Below are positions 35,572 through 44,050 of a stretch of 64,000 nucleotides of DNA, one piece after another. Every line of letters begins with the position of its first letter. Positions within the stretch are counted from its first letter, which is position 1. The notes beneath the pieces were generated by a model. That model ran no database searches. It saw only the letters and a program-made list of their open reading frames with translations, and was not told the origin of the DNA. A program made the translations under genes and the position numbers. The stretch covers positions 361,707 to 425,706 of the forward strand of contig PBUB01000002.1 of assembly GCA_002729885.1 (NCBI GenBank), given 5' to 3'. This DNA comes from Spirochaetaceae bacterium. GTDB taxonomy: Bacteria; Spirochaetota; Leptospiria; Leptospirales; Leptonemataceae.

Positions 35572-36588
35572 TCAGTCCTTCCAGCGATACTGTTCGTAAG
35601 GGGGATCCATTTCTTTGATTTCGATGGAGCCCTCCCGATTGAACTTATCTATGAACGAATGCATTACAGCCAGTGCAGTGGCGTAGTGTCCTCGGCCTTC
35701 GATCTTTTCTCCCATGGCCTGGATGGTAAGTTCCCGTAGATCGATGAAGCCTTCTTTAAGTCGGTTCTTCACGCCTCTTTCCAGGATTCCAATGGTGCGA
35801 ACCAGAAGCTTGATGGCCCGCTGCGGACTCTTCGGTTCATCAAAATGAGCTGGCATCAATCTTCGAATGGGAAGCTGGAGCAGTCGATCCAGAGATTCCT
35901 GATAATGACTCAGGTTTCCATCCAGTTCTGCATAAACCGCAGATACATTCTGTAGCACCAGGTCACCAGTGAAATAGATCCCTTCGCCTACCAGATAGGG
36001 AGTGAGATGCCACTGATTATGCCCCGGAGTGTAAAGGAAGCCCAGTTCACGGTCACCAATCGGAATTACATCGCCTTCCTGGAGTTCTACATCCATCTTA
36101 AGTACCGGGTCCACCTTGTGGTCCATTTCTACAGCATCCAGAAAGCGAATGAAATTATCCTCGGACCTGCGGGCCAGGGCTCTTCTTTGCTCCTGATCCG
36201 CCTGGGATTTATAGATCAGTCGGTTGTTGGCTCGCTGGAATCTTCGCATATGGTCGCGATAATCTCCAACATGTCCGGCCATCCCCACCATCCCGTAGAG
36301 TCTGGCATTGGAATAGCTGCGCATTACCAGGGCTGCGCTGATGTGGTCTATATGGTCATGGGTATAGAAAACTTTCTTTATGTCGTGTAGGCTGTATCCG
36401 AGTTTTCGCAAGGCCCTTTGAAGCAGGCCCAGGTTCTGGACATAGCCGCTATCTATGATGACTGGCTCCCCGGAATCGATCAAATATACGTTGTTATCTT
36501 CGTAGAATGGCTGGGGGATTTTTACCCTGTAGATTCCTTCGCCCAGATCCTCAAACTGAGGCACGGAATCGTAGGAATGAACTCGCAT
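35572..36588 (-). CDS. MBL-fold metallo-hydrolase
   Basis: The product has 338 residues from the ATG at 36588 (MRVHSYDSVPQ). Metal ligands of the metallo-beta-lactamase fold are clear: VFYTHDHIDHISAAL (HxHxDH), a later PGHNQWHLTPY, and an Asp in IYFTGDLVL. The C-terminal ~120 residues are helical and basic, unlike glyoxalase II. Members of this branch hydrolyse thioester, lactone or phosphoester substrates; the substrate is not predictable here. No signal peptide is present. A TTG three codons upstream at 36597 is possible but less likely than the ATG. Confidence 0.85.
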   Translation of the reverse strand: MRVHSYDSVPQFEDLGEGIYRVKIPQPFYEDNNVYLIDSGEPVIIDSGYVQNLGLLQRALRKLGYSLHDIKKVFYTHDHIDHISAALVMRSYSNARLYGMVGMAGHVGDYRDHMRRFQRANNRLIYKSQADQEQRRALARRSEDNFIRFLDAVEMDHKVDPVLKMDVELQEGDVIPIGDRELGFLYTPGHNQWHLTPYLVGEGIYFTGDLVLQNVSAVYAELDGNLSHYQESLDRLLQLPIRRLMPAHFDEPKSPQRAIKLLVRTIGILERGVKNRLKEGFIDLRELTIQAMGEKIEGRGHYATALAVMHSFIDKFNREGSIEIKEMDPPYEQYRWKD

Positions 36589-36975
36589 ACTATCCAATCA
36601 CTGATAACAGGACTGCCAGGAAAGGAAAAAACCATAGTAATAACCACAGCCCATTTACGGGGCCAGTGCCTCTTCCTCGATGCTCTCTGGTTTACTGTCA
36701 ATTGCGCTTTGTTCACAGGTTCATTATTGGCCTGTTCGCAGGACGGTAGGGTTCAGGGGTACGGTATTGGAGAGAAGTCTTTCTGGATGGGCGGGCTGGC
36801 TGGCATAACGAAAAGAAACAGGGAGAAAATTAATAAGGTCCCGCTGCCGCCGGCAGAGAAAAAGTTAACTCTGGCCAGGAAAAATTAGTATCCCGCTACC
36901 ACAGGCATACGTCCATTATATCAGGTCGCGCGCCCGGGCGGCCCACCATAACGCAAACCGGGCAGGAGATACAGG
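36589..36975. other. Intergenic stretch without recognised gene
   Basis: About 390 bases between the divergent MBL-fold gene and the small secreted-protein gene. Open frames here read through the MBL gene's shadow and lack family features. The last 70 bases are GC-rich (GCGCGCCCGGGCGGCC) ahead of the small protein's AGGAG ribosome site. Promoters for both flanking genes should lie here, but I could not place hexamers with confidence. Confidence 0.4.
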
Positions 36976-37206
36976 ATGAATCGTATCCTACTGGGAGCTC
37001 TTACGGCTCTGATTATTACCAGCGGAATCTACGCCGAAGCGGACGGAGAAAAGATACTGGAAGAGTGTCTGATCGAAGCCAACGGACGTGGCTATGATAT
37101 CGAAAGCGATGCATTTGCAGAGCGAGTAGCCAATGCCATTCTGGAAGAGGACGAAGATACCATGCTGGAAATCTGTCCTTCGACCTTCAATAAGTACGAC
37201 GATTGA
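36976..37206 (+). CDS. Small secreted protein of unknown function
   Basis: This 76-residue protein has a signal peptide (LLGALTALIITSGIYA) cleaved after an IYA site, leaving about 56 residues that are very acidic. Two cysteines (EECLIE and LEICPS) could form one disulfide or bind a metal. A good ribosome site (GCAGGAGATACAGG) precedes the ATG. It is followed by a strong hairpin (37220-37241), so it is probably a single-gene unit. No family is recognised. Its short length means it could be missed by gene finders. Confidence 0.62.
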   Translation: MNRILLGALTALIITSGIYAEADGEKILEECLIEANGRGYDIESDAFAERVANAILEEDEDTMLEICPSTFNKYDD

Positions 37207-37219
37207 TTTTAGTATTCAA

Positions 37220-37241
37220 GGCCGCTCAATCCTGAGCGGCC
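37220..37241 (+). terminator. Terminator hairpin of the small secreted-protein gene
   Basis: GGCCGCTCA (37220-37228) pairs perfectly with TGAGCGGCC (37233-37241), loop ATCC, starting 13 bases past the stop. A T-poor tail follows, so termination may be inefficient. The remaining bases to 37513 contain a short GGCCTT/AAGGCC hairpin at 37328-37342 and no gene. Confidence 0.65.
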
Positions 37242-37513
37242 AACCCATCTTCTTACGCAACTCTATTCATTCGCAGCACAGGTATTCCATCCAGAAAACC
37301 CTTTCCGATCGGAATCCCGATAAAATTGGCCTTAAAAAGGCCCCGGTATTTTCGAGGCAATCCCAGGTCCTCCAGACCCATTCTCGATCACTATAAGGGC
37401 CTCCGAAGTAATCGCTGGTAGGTTTCCTGGTACCTTGGAAAGACCCGGACGCTTAGTAAGTAAAAGTTAATATTTGTCGTTGCTGGATACGGCAGGAATC
37501 TACAAAATGCCTT

Positions 37514-38125
37514 ATGAATCGAATATTAACATTAATTGTATTGTTAGGAATCTTTACCCAATGTGCCTCTGTTCCGGAAACCGTTCAAACGTCGACGGAA
37601 GGTGATTCCCTGGTGCTTAGCATTGCTTCGGTGGAAGACGAGGGGCAATCCCTGAGAAAAGGAAATTACGAATACAGCACAACGGATCCCTCCATTCGCT
37701 ATATCAATTATACAGTAGTGGTGGAGAACAAAACTGCATCACCTGTTGCCATTTCTGTAATGTCTTTTGTCGCTTCGCCTGTTCTGGAAGCCAGCATGGA
37801 TGGAGAAAAAGCAAAGCTGGCGCCCATTTCCAAACATCAACTGGCTTGCTGCGGATTCGCCGGCTGGTGGTTTGACGTGGCCGAGGGTACTCGTATTTCA
37901 TTTGGTTCTGGTTCCGCAGCTCACTTCAGAGAAATTGAACCCGGTGGAAAGGTGGCCATTTCGCTGGTTTTTCTGGCCCCTGTAGGACAGCGTCATAAAA
38001 CTCTCAAATACGAAATGGATGCAAAGCTGCTGAAGGGAGTAAAGGAACTGGAAGAAAAGGATCTATTCGCCTCTCCAGAGGCTCCCTACGTCCTGGCAGA
38101 CGTAGAAGTGGAAATACCTCAGTAG
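37514..38125 (+). CDS. Lipoprotein of unknown function
   Basis: This 203-residue protein has a lipoprotein signal MNRILTLIVLLGIFTQC. The mature part is largely beta strands (SIRYINYTVVVENKTASPV, VAISLVFLAPVGQ), and it looks like an immunoglobulin-like or DUF-type beta sandwich. Two cysteines in a row (QLACCGFAGWW) lie in a glycine/tryptophan turn. It stands alone ahead of the ribosomal-protein operon. A hairpin follows it (38153-38178). No function is assigned. Confidence 0.65.
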   Translation: MNRILTLIVLLGIFTQCASVPETVQTSTEGDSLVLSIASVEDEGQSLRKGNYEYSTTDPSIRYINYTVVVENKTASPVAISVMSFVASPVLEASMDGEKAKLAPISKHQLACCGFAGWWFDVAEGTRISFGSGSAAHFREIEPGGKVAISLVFLAPVGQRHKTLKYEMDAKLLKGVKELEEKDLFASPEAPYVLADVEVEIPQ

Positions 38126-38152
38126 ACGTTGGTTTTCTCATGCGAGGGAGTC

Positions 38153-38178
38153 CGGTGCCTCGTCCGTTCGAGGTGCCG
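38153..38178 (+). terminator. Probable terminator hairpin downstream of the 37514 lipoprotein gene
   Basis: CGGTGCCTCG and CGAGGTGCCG form a 10-bp stem with two G-U wobbles and a TCCGTT loop, 28 bases past the stop. It is followed by GGTTCCTTGATTGATTTTC, which is moderately T-rich. It would separate this gene from the rplU unit. Confidence 0.5.
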
Positions 38179-38199
38179 GGTTCCTTGATTGATTTTCTA

Positions 38200-38495
38200 G
38201 TAGTATGCTTATCGGGGAAATACTGTATTCGCTCGATAGCCAGACCGAAAGGCACCCAACACTACTTATGTCTCATTACGGATGGCGGGAACACTTCCTG
38301 TGGGTGACACGGGATTCACCTATTTTGCCAGGTGAATCAGGCCGTAGCTCAGGACGGTGTGAGCGAGAAAAACCGCGGATGCAAAATCCGAAGACCCGCT
38401 CACAGCCCATTCAGAGCCTAATTCAGGCACTTTTCGGTAATTCTGGTTGACCCGGTACAGCCCACTGGGAGCTTGCACTTTGCGAGGTAGTCCTA
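38200..38495 (+). promoter_or_regulatory. Structured leader upstream of rplU with mutually exclusive stems
   Basis: About 290 bases before rplU hold several paired segments. CACCCA (38253-38258) pairs with TGGGTG (38301-38306). GATTCACCT (38313-38321) pairs perfectly with AGGTGAATC (38330-38338). GTGAGCG (38359-38365) pairs with CGCTCAC (38397-38403) around an inner CGGAT/ATCCG hairpin. GAATCAGGC (38334-38342) can pair 8 of 9 bases with GCCTAATTC (38416-38424), which would break the second stem. Such alternative pairing is typical of ribosomal-protein autoregulation. I did not recognise a known L21 leader class or a clear promoter; a weak TATGCT lies near 38204. Confidence 0.45.
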
Positions 38496-38807
38496 ATGTA
38501 TGCAATTATTGAACTGGCAGGAAAGCAGCACCGAGTAAGCAAAGATCAGATCTTTGTTTCCGAGCGCACAGGCGTGGAGCCCGGAAAAGATCTGTCCTGC
38601 GAGTCCATTCTGGCTGTAGGGGAAGGCTCGGATCTTAAAGTAGGTCAGCCTTTCGTTTCTGGAGCCTCTGTAAAACTCAAGGTGCTGGAAGACATTCGTG
38701 GACCCAAAATCAAAGGGTTCAAATATAAAGCCAAGACTACCTACAGAAAATCCTGGGGACATCGTCAGGATCTTCAAAAGCTGCAGGTGGTAGAGATCAA
38801 GAATTGA
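38496..38807 (+). CDS. rplU: 50S ribosomal protein L21
   Basis: This 103-residue protein matches L21 throughout: MYAIIELAGKQHRVSKDQ at the start, the central VGQPFVSGASVKLKVLEDIRG, KIKGFKYKAKTTYRKSWGHRQ and the closing LQVVEIKN. It binds 23S rRNA domain in the large subunit. It leads the rplU-prp-rpmA-obgE-proB unit and is preceded by a structured leader. The next gene's TTG start overlaps its stop (TTGA), so Prp translation is coupled to L21. Confidence 0.97.
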   Translation: MYAIIELAGKQHRVSKDQIFVSERTGVEPGKDLSCESILAVGEGSDLKVGQPFVSGASVKLKVLEDIRGPKIKGFKYKAKTTYRKSWGHRQDLQKLQVVEIKN

Positions 38808-39130
38808 TTGAAGTCCATTTCTGGACTGATGATAATCGAAGGGTTCGAGCAATTCACATATCCGGCCATGCAGGCCTGAGCAGCAAAGGAAGCGATGTGC
38901 TCTGCGCTGCAGTAAGTGCTCTGACCTATACCTTGCGAGACGGCATTCAAGAGATTTTGAATAAGCAGACTCGCTCAAGCCAGGAAGAGGGAGACTTTTT
39001 CCTGGAACTCAAGTCCGAAGGGGACGCAGGAACGGAACTGATTTTTTCAACGGTACTGCATACACTGAACAAGCTGTCCCGGCAATACCCGGACAGGCTT
39101 CAGATCAGGAGAAAAGAAGATGGCGCATAA
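38804..39130 (+). CDS. prp: Ribosomal-processing cysteine protease Prp (YsxB family)
   Basis: This 108-residue protein starts at a TTG overlapping the rplU stop. It shows the Prp signature: [21 protein letters not shown], with the catalytic His in GHA and catalytic Cys in VLCAAVSAL. In Firmicutes, Prp removes a short N-terminal extension from ribosomal protein L27 before assembly. Its place between rplU and rpmA is the usual one. However, the L27 encoded next lacks such an extension, so the substrate here is not obvious. It ends with a 10-base overlap of rpmA. Confidence 0.9.
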   Translation: MIEVHFWTDDNRRVRAIHISGHAGLSSKGSDVLCAAVSALTYTLRDGIQEILNKQTRSSQEEGDFFLELKSEGDAGTELIFSTVLHTLNKLSRQYPDRLQIRRKEDGA

Positions 39131-39377
39131 GAAAGGTGGCGGCTCCACAAAGAACGGTAGAGATAGTAATTCCCAGAGACTGGGTACAAAGATTTTTGGC
39201 GGACAGGTAGTTCGCGCCGGGAACATTATTGTTCGTCAGCGTGGCACTCGCATCCATCCCGGCGAAGGCGTAGGCCTGGGTCGAGATCATACACTGTTTG
39301 CTCTGGTTGACGGAAGAGTAGAATTCTCTCACATCAATCGTTCCAGAAAGAAAGTATCCATTATATCCGCTTCCTGA
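39120..39377 (+). CDS. rpmA: 50S ribosomal protein L27
   Basis: This 85-residue protein begins directly [20 protein letters not shown], then [19 protein letters not shown], the core L27 sequence near the peptidyl-transferase centre. The N-terminus reads Met-Ala-His-Lys-Lys with no Phe-Phe-containing extension, as in Gram-negative L27. Upstream in-frame codons (F-R-S-G-E-K-K) offer no nearby ATG. The ATG is inside the end of prp, 10 bases before its stop, with a AGGAGAAA ribosome site, so it is part of the same operon. Confidence 0.97.
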   Translation: MAHKKGGGSTKNGRDSNSQRLGTKIFGGQVVRAGNIIVRQRGTRIHPGEGVGLGRDHTLFALVDGRVEFSHINRSRKKVSIISAS

Positions 39378-39407
39378 GTGAAGCGGCCCTAGCTGGCTCC
39401 GTGACCC

Positions 39408-40469
39408 TTGAAGTTCATCGACTCGATAGAGATCCTCGTTCGAGGGGGCCATGGCGGAGCCGGCGCTGTAAGTTTCCACAGAGCTAAATACGTCCCCAAA
39501 GGCGGTCCCGATGGCGGCGACGGCGGGCACGGGGGCTCTGTTCAATTCCTTGCCACAAATCGAGTTTCTACACTCGGAAAATTCAGAAGCAAAAAAGTCT
39601 ACGGAGCAAGGCCTGGAGAGGCCGGCCAGAAGCGAAATCGTAGCGGCGCCGATGGTGAGCATCTGGTTCTGCAGGTTCCGGTTGGTACGGTAATTACCGA
39701 CGCAGATACGGAAGAGATCATCGCAGATTTAAATCTTCCAGAATCCACTGTAATTGCGGCCCAGGGTGGTCGAGGTGGCCAGGGAAATGCCAGGTTTGCG
39801 AACTCCATCAACCAGGCTCCGGAGTATGCACAGCCAGGAATGCCTGGAGAAGAGAAGCGAATTCTGCTAAACCTGAAGCTTATCGCTGATGCAGGGCTGG
39901 TAGGACTTCCCAATGCAGGAAAATCCACCCTGCTTTCGAAGGTGACCGCCAATCAGGCAAAGATCGGTGCATACGCATTTACAACTCTGAATCCCAATCT
40001 GGGAGTGCTGGAAAACGAAGACCGTCGAATCCTGATGGCAGACATTCCTGGAATTATCGAAGGCGCTTCAAAAGGAGCTGGTCTTGGCCTTTCCTTTCTA
40101 AGACATATCGAACGGGTTCGGGTAATCATCTACATTCTGGATCTTACCTCGGTGGATCCGGCTGCGGATTTGCGCATGCTTCGAATGGAGCTCAAGCATT
40201 ATAATCCGGAGCTCACGGAGCGGCCGGGATTTATTATCTTGAACAAGCTGGACGAAATCGATTATGATGAGCAGTTCGCATCCGAGCTTGCCCAGGCTCT
40301 TAAAGAGGAAATGAAGGGGCTGGCAGAGGACATTGTATTTATCTCTGCGAAAGAAGAAGCCGGACTGAACGAATTCAAGCAAAAGCTATTTGCCTGCTTT
40401 CCGGAAACTACTCAGGCAGAAAGGATGATTTCTCTGAATGCGCCAGAATCAGTTGAAAGCCCTGAATGA
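39408..40469 (+). CDS. obgE: GTPase Obg (ObgE/CgtA)
   Basis: This 353-residue protein has the glycine-rich Obg fold first (about 1-158, for example ILVRGGHGGAGAVSF and GPDGGDGGHGG). The GTPase domain follows, with G1 GLPNAGKSTLL, G3 DIPGII, G4 NKLD and the closing ISAKEEAGL (G5). Obg binds the ribosome and controls assembly and growth or stress responses. The start is a TTG at 39408 (KFIDSIEILV); no ATG or GTG is available in frame with family spacing, and no strong ribosome site is seen. The end overlaps proB by 32 bases. Confidence 0.95.
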   Translation: MKFIDSIEILVRGGHGGAGAVSFHRAKYVPKGGPDGGDGGHGGSVQFLATNRVSTLGKFRSKKVYGARPGEAGQKRNRSGADGEHLVLQVPVGTVITDADTEEIIADLNLPESTVIAAQGGRGGQGNARFANSINQAPEYAQPGMPGEEKRILLNLKLIADAGLVGLPNAGKSTLLSKVTANQAKIGAYAFTTLNPNLGVLENEDRRILMADIPGIIEGASKGAGLGLSFLRHIERVRVIIYILDLTSVDPAADLRMLRMELKHYNPELTERPGFIILNKLDEIDYDEQFASELAQALKEEMKGLAEDIVFISAKEEAGLNEFKQKLFACFPETTQAERMISLNAPESVESPE

Positions 40470-41565
40470 TTGCCGCAGAATTGTGGTGAAGGTCGGAACC
40501 GGTCTTCTTGCGGATGAGAATGGCTTTCGTCCGGAGATGATCCAGAAACTGGCCCGGGAGATTCATTTCCTAAAAAAAGCGAATCGCCAGGTAATTCTGG
40601 TTAGTTCCGGCGCCGTGGGTGCAGGCCGGGAAGTTCTAAAAAGGCGAAGCGACTACGAGCCTCTGGCAGAACCCGGCCTATCGCGCAAGCAGGCACTGGC
40701 TGCCATAGGTCAGGTGCATCTCATTTCCGAGTATTCCAGACTATTTTCGGACGTGGGCATCCACTCGGCCCAGCTTTTGTTTTCGGCCAGGGATTTCCGG
40801 GATCGCAGGGCGTATTTGAACATCGGCCATACGTTGAACGAACTTCTGGATCTGGATGTTGTTCCCATCATCAATGAAAACGATACGGTGTCTACCGAGG
40901 AACTGAAGTTCGGCGACAACGATATGCTCAGCGCAGCATGTGCCGGCCTTTTTCATGCAGATTGTTTGATTATTCTCACAACTGTAGATGGTTTTCTCCG
41001 GGACGGAAAACGAATACCTTTCATTGAATTGGTAGATGATGAAGTGCTTTCTTTCGCTGGCGGGCCTACAGGACCCGGAAGCGGCGGGATGCGAACCAAA
41101 ATGGAAGCAGCTCGTCTGGGGCAGAGAGTAGGACATTTCACGGCCATCCTTCCAGGAAAACAGGAGAGTCCTATTCGCGCACTGCTTGAGGGAAAGGATC
41201 TGGGAACGCTTGTTCCTCCCTTTCCCGAGAGTTCAGCGCGAAAGCTGGCTGCCAGGAAGAAGTGGATTCTTTATGTTCCTGGCGAAGGAAGGCTTATAGT
41301 GGATGACGGAGCGCGAAAGGCTCTTCTTGAAAAGGGAGCTTCGCTGCTGTCTGCTGGAGTCCAGCAATGCGAAGGCACTTTCAGGCAGGGAGATGTTGTG
41401 GAGATTCTGGACAATAGAGACACCGTCATTGCCCGCGGGCTCAGTTCCGTGCCCTCTGAGTCTTTGCAGGGGCTGATTGGTGGTCACTCCAACGCTAACT
41501 CCAGCGTTGAAGTGGTTCATAGAGACAATCTAATCCTGGATCCGCACCCCAGAATTCGAAAATAA
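40438..41565 (+). CDS. proB: Glutamate 5-kinase with PUA domain
   Basis: This 375-residue protein starts MRQNQLKALNDCRRIVVKVGTGL, the amino-acid kinase phosphate loop. It also shows VILVSSGAVGAGREVL, the substrate loop INENDTVSTEELKFGDND and GPGSGGMRTKMEAARLG, followed by a C-terminal PUA domain (about 275-365). It phosphorylates L-glutamate, the first step of proline synthesis, and is normally feedback-inhibited by proline. Its ATG lies inside obgE (32-base overlap). Its pathway partner proA is not next to it but 9.6 kb away at 51181. Confidence 0.96.
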   Translation: MRQNQLKALNDCRRIVVKVGTGLLADENGFRPEMIQKLAREIHFLKKANRQVILVSSGAVGAGREVLKRRSDYEPLAEPGLSRKQALAAIGQVHLISEYSRLFSDVGIHSAQLLFSARDFRDRRAYLNIGHTLNELLDLDVVPIINENDTVSTEELKFGDNDMLSAACAGLFHADCLIILTTVDGFLRDGKRIPFIELVDDEVLSFAGGPTGPGSGGMRTKMEAARLGQRVGHFTAILPGKQESPIRALLEGKDLGTLVPPFPESSARKLAARKKWILYVPGEGRLIVDDGARKALLEKGASLLSAGVQQCEGTFRQGDVVEILDNRDTVIARGLSSVPSESLQGLIGGHSNANSSVEVVHRDNLILDPHPRIRK

Positions 41566-41613
41566 ATTATCTTTGCTCGCCTGCCGGGGCAGTAGTATCT
41601 CTGGAGAAATCGT

Positions 41614-42945
41614 ATGAAAGCACTGTATCTCGAAAGTGTAGGTGGCATTGCCGGAGATATGTTTACGGCGGCCTTTCTCAACGCAGGCATTGTGGATCTG
41701 CGAGAGATGAACAATGTGCTGGAGATTCTAAATCTTCCAGACGTATCCATCTCACTGGAAGATACCAGGCGAAGAGGCATTCCCTGCAGCTACCTGGAAG
41801 TGAGAATCGACTCCGATTCCTGGAAGCAAAGGTTTCATTTCAGGGCTGACGGCCGATTGAGAATGTATGAAATGGTGGAGTATCTGGCCGGGCTTACTCT
41901 GGAAAGCCAGACCATGCGATTGGCCCGGGAAATACTGATGATTCATGCATCCGCTCGCATGGGTAGACCCTATTCCGGAAGCGAAGTTGTGGCCAGTATG
42001 ATCCAGGAGCATTCCGGTAGTTCAAATTCCGATGCGGCGCCGGTATCACAGCCCGCAGGTTACAAGCAGCCAGAATCTCTGCAGGATACGTTTGATCCTC
42101 AGGATCCGGCTCTCCAATCTCTGTATGATCCCGAAGAAGTGGTGGATCTATTGATTGATGCGACGTTCGCATCGCATTGTATTCGCAGAAGCGAAGCCAC
42201 TTCCTTTTTCGCATCCCCAGTGCGTTCCGGCGGCGGAGCCCGGGGAGCAGAAAGGCATCCAGTTCATCCCACATCCGAGCTATTTCGTGGACTTCCGGTG
42301 CTGAACTTGAAAGCAGAGCTCACCGATGCATTGCGGGAGCTGTCCACTCCCACAGGGTTATCCATCTTGCGAGCCACAGATCCAGTATTTCTTCCTACAT
42401 GGCCGGAAGGCAGAGTTAGATACATGGGCGTGGGCGGCGGAAAGTTCAATTCCGAAGAATTTGCCAATCTATTTCGCGTGGTACTCCTGGATAAGACCAC
42501 CGATCCTGGCCTCTATGCTCCTTCCAGAAGAGAGCCAGAGGGCTATGTTTCCATTCAATATGATGTGCGCTGCGGACTGAGTCCTTCCAGTCCGGAAAAG
42601 ATGGCGGGCATCCTGGACGAACTGGAGAAAAAGGGAGCTTCCGAGGTGCGATTGTATCAGAGAAAGGATAATAGTGGCAAGCCCGCACTTGGACTGGCCT
42701 TTGTATGCAACGATGATGATTTGACGGCTCTATCGGACTACTTGCTCACCAGTACTCCGGCCTTTGGAATTCGCTACGAGAAGATTCGAAATGCTCCTCA
42801 AGGAACCAGCCGCACCGGTGGAAACACTGCTACCCCTGCTGGTGAGCTTGCAAGTGGCTCTGGGGTATCGGATCCAGACGGTCTTTTGCGGAAGCCTACA
42901 TCTCCAGATTCGCCGGGTACATCTGAAGAAAACCCCTACCGTTAG
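41614..42945 (+). CDS. larC: LarC family (nickel pincer cofactor) protein
   Basis: This 443-residue protein starts MKALYLESVGGIAGDMFTAAF, the LarC opening (family: LY.D...GISGDM). The central domain ELTDALRELSTPTGLSILRA and MGVGGGKFNSEEFANLF match the conserved PTG...LLRA and G.GAG segments. The C-terminal region is divergent. LarC catalyses the last step, nickel insertion, in making the nickel-pincer nucleotide of lactate racemase and related enzymes. No larA, larB or larE homologue is in the window. Reading frame is continuous, unlike lactobacillar larC1/larC2. It follows proB by 48 bases and is probably transcribed with it. Confidence 0.82.
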   Translation: MKALYLESVGGIAGDMFTAAFLNAGIVDLREMNNVLEILNLPDVSISLEDTRRRGIPCSYLEVRIDSDSWKQRFHFRADGRLRMYEMVEYLAGLTLESQTMRLAREILMIHASARMGRPYSGSEVVASMIQEHSGSSNSDAAPVSQPAGYKQPESLQDTFDPQDPALQSLYDPEEVVDLLIDATFASHCIRRSEATSFFASPVRSGGGARGAERHPVHPTSELFRGLPVLNLKAELTDALRELSTPTGLSILRATDPVFLPTWPEGRVRYMGVGGGKFNSEEFANLFRVVLLDKTTDPGLYAPSRREPEGYVSIQYDVRCGLSPSSPEKMAGILDELEKKGASEVRLYQRKDNSGKPALGLAFVCNDDDLTALSDYLLTSTPAFGIRYEKIRNAPQGTSRTGGNTATPAGELASGSGVSDPDGLLRKPTSPDSPGTSEENPYR

Positions 42946-43152
42946 TTCAAGATAGCTCTTTTGCTGGTTACACAACGTCCTAAGAACGATTCTTATGATG
43001 CGCTGCGTCATTGGACATCGAGGGGCAAAGTGCTACAAAAAGAGGCAATCTATAAGTAGTTATATAATAATTATTCTGCGGATGCTCGTAAAAACCGCAG
43101 TTTCCGGCGATTCTTAATCCCTATCCCTGGCACAGCTTTTGCATATATTCGC

Positions 43153-43863
43153 ATGCGGATTCAAAGGCATGGTCCAATGAATCCAGCTATAACAGATGTT
43201 AGGAATATGGAAGGAAGTCGTAGTGTCATGGAATCCTCAGAGAGAGCCATTTTCTCCCGGGTGGCCGGTCGGTCCGGCCACCGGCTGGATGTGGGAGTTC
43301 TCAAGGAACCCGCCGGGTACAGGTTAAAAATTGAATCCGATGGAAACGAAGTAGGAGTTCTATTTCGCCTGGCGGCAGTGCTTTACTGCCACAATTGGAG
43401 CGTGATGGAAGCCAAAATCAGCACGCCAGAGAGAACTCTAATAAGCGATGAGTTCTTGATTCGGGCCGGTGCAGCCGGTCAGGAACTGGATGAAGGTGCC
43501 CTGAAGATGATGATCGATGATCTTGAGCGCCTGCTTTTTGATGGAGTATCGGTGCTGGGTTATCTTACAGAGCATGCTAGAGAAGCGCCCAGGCCAGAAA
43601 TCGGATATGGAGAAGGCCAGGTTTTTATTCGAGACCTGGATGAAGAAGTGGTGATTGAAGTTCGCGGACAGGACAAGTCAGGTTTGCTTCTGGCTCTGTC
43701 TCAGGCGTTCTACTTGATGGATATAAGTATCATGGAAGCCTCTATCTTTACCGATGAAAAGGCCCAGGTCCATAACCTGTTTCTGATCGATCGGTCGGAT
43801 ATTCGCTTTCGCAACCGAGAATTTCGCACCAGGCTGACTGAAGAATTGAGATACCTGATCTAG
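43153..43863 (+). CDS. Protein with two ACT domains (GlnD/GcvR-like)
   Basis: This 236-residue protein carries two ACT-like beta-alpha-beta units, residues ~58-140 (YRLKIESDGNEVGVLFRLA, VMEAKISTPERTLISDEF) and ~155-236 (VVIEVRGQDKSGLLLALSQ, IMEASIFTDEKAQVHNLFL). The D/N..G.L..L pattern with IMEA and an oxidising T/S-rich strand follows the ACT repeats found at the end of GlnD. ACT domains sense amino acids, so a regulatory role is likely. No catalytic nucleotidyltransferase is fused. A hairpin CTGCGG/CCGCAG (43076-43100) and an AT-rich TATAAT-containing stretch lie in its upstream gap. A strong terminator follows at 43948. Confidence 0.8.
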   Translation: MRIQRHGPMNPAITDVRNMEGSRSVMESSERAIFSRVAGRSGHRLDVGVLKEPAGYRLKIESDGNEVGVLFRLAAVLYCHNWSVMEAKISTPERTLISDEFLIRAGAAGQELDEGALKMMIDDLERLLFDGVSVLGYLTEHAREAPRPEIGYGEGQVFIRDLDEEVVIEVRGQDKSGLLLALSQAFYLMDISIMEASIFTDEKAQVHNLFLIDRSDIRFRNREFRTRLTEELRYLI

Positions 43864-43947
43864 AGCTCTCTTTGAGGGGTTCCGAGCCAACTCTGGCTCA
43901 GTGATTACCCGATGGGATGACTGCATATGCGGCTAAGTGAGTTTTGG

Positions 43948-43985
43948 GAGCGATGGCTGCCATTCAGTCATCGCTCTTTTTGTTT
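43948..43985 (+). terminator. Strong intrinsic terminator
   Basis: GAGCGATG (43948-43955) pairs with CATCGCTC (43969-43976), 13-base loop, followed by TTTTTG TTT. It lies 85 bases past the ACT gene's stop and closes the rplU-to-ACT block. A smaller hairpin (GAGCCA/TGGCTC, about 43884-43899) precedes it. Confidence 0.9.
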
Positions 43986-44050
43986 CGAGCCCGAACGGCT
44001 ATAAGCTCTATAAAATTCGATCCGAGCATTTCCTGCTGGAATTTGCTGCG

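Noticed and set aside
36418..36888. 156-residue plus-strand open frame spanning the start of the MBL gene and the gap
   Set aside because: Most of it overlaps the well-supported MBL-fold gene on the other strand, and its sequence shows no signal, motif or ribosome site.
38341..38424. tRNA-like GTAGCTCAGG segment before rplU
   Set aside because: A D-arm-like hairpin is present, but the anticodon loop lacks U33 and no acceptor stem closes; it fits better as part of a structured mRNA leader.
41614..42945. Programmed frameshift in larC, as known for lactobacillar larC1/larC2
   Set aside because: The gene reads through in one frame with the domain order intact.
43063..43068. TATAAT as a promoter for the ACT gene
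   Set aside because: No plausible -35 hexamer at 16-18 bases; the region is simply AT-rich.
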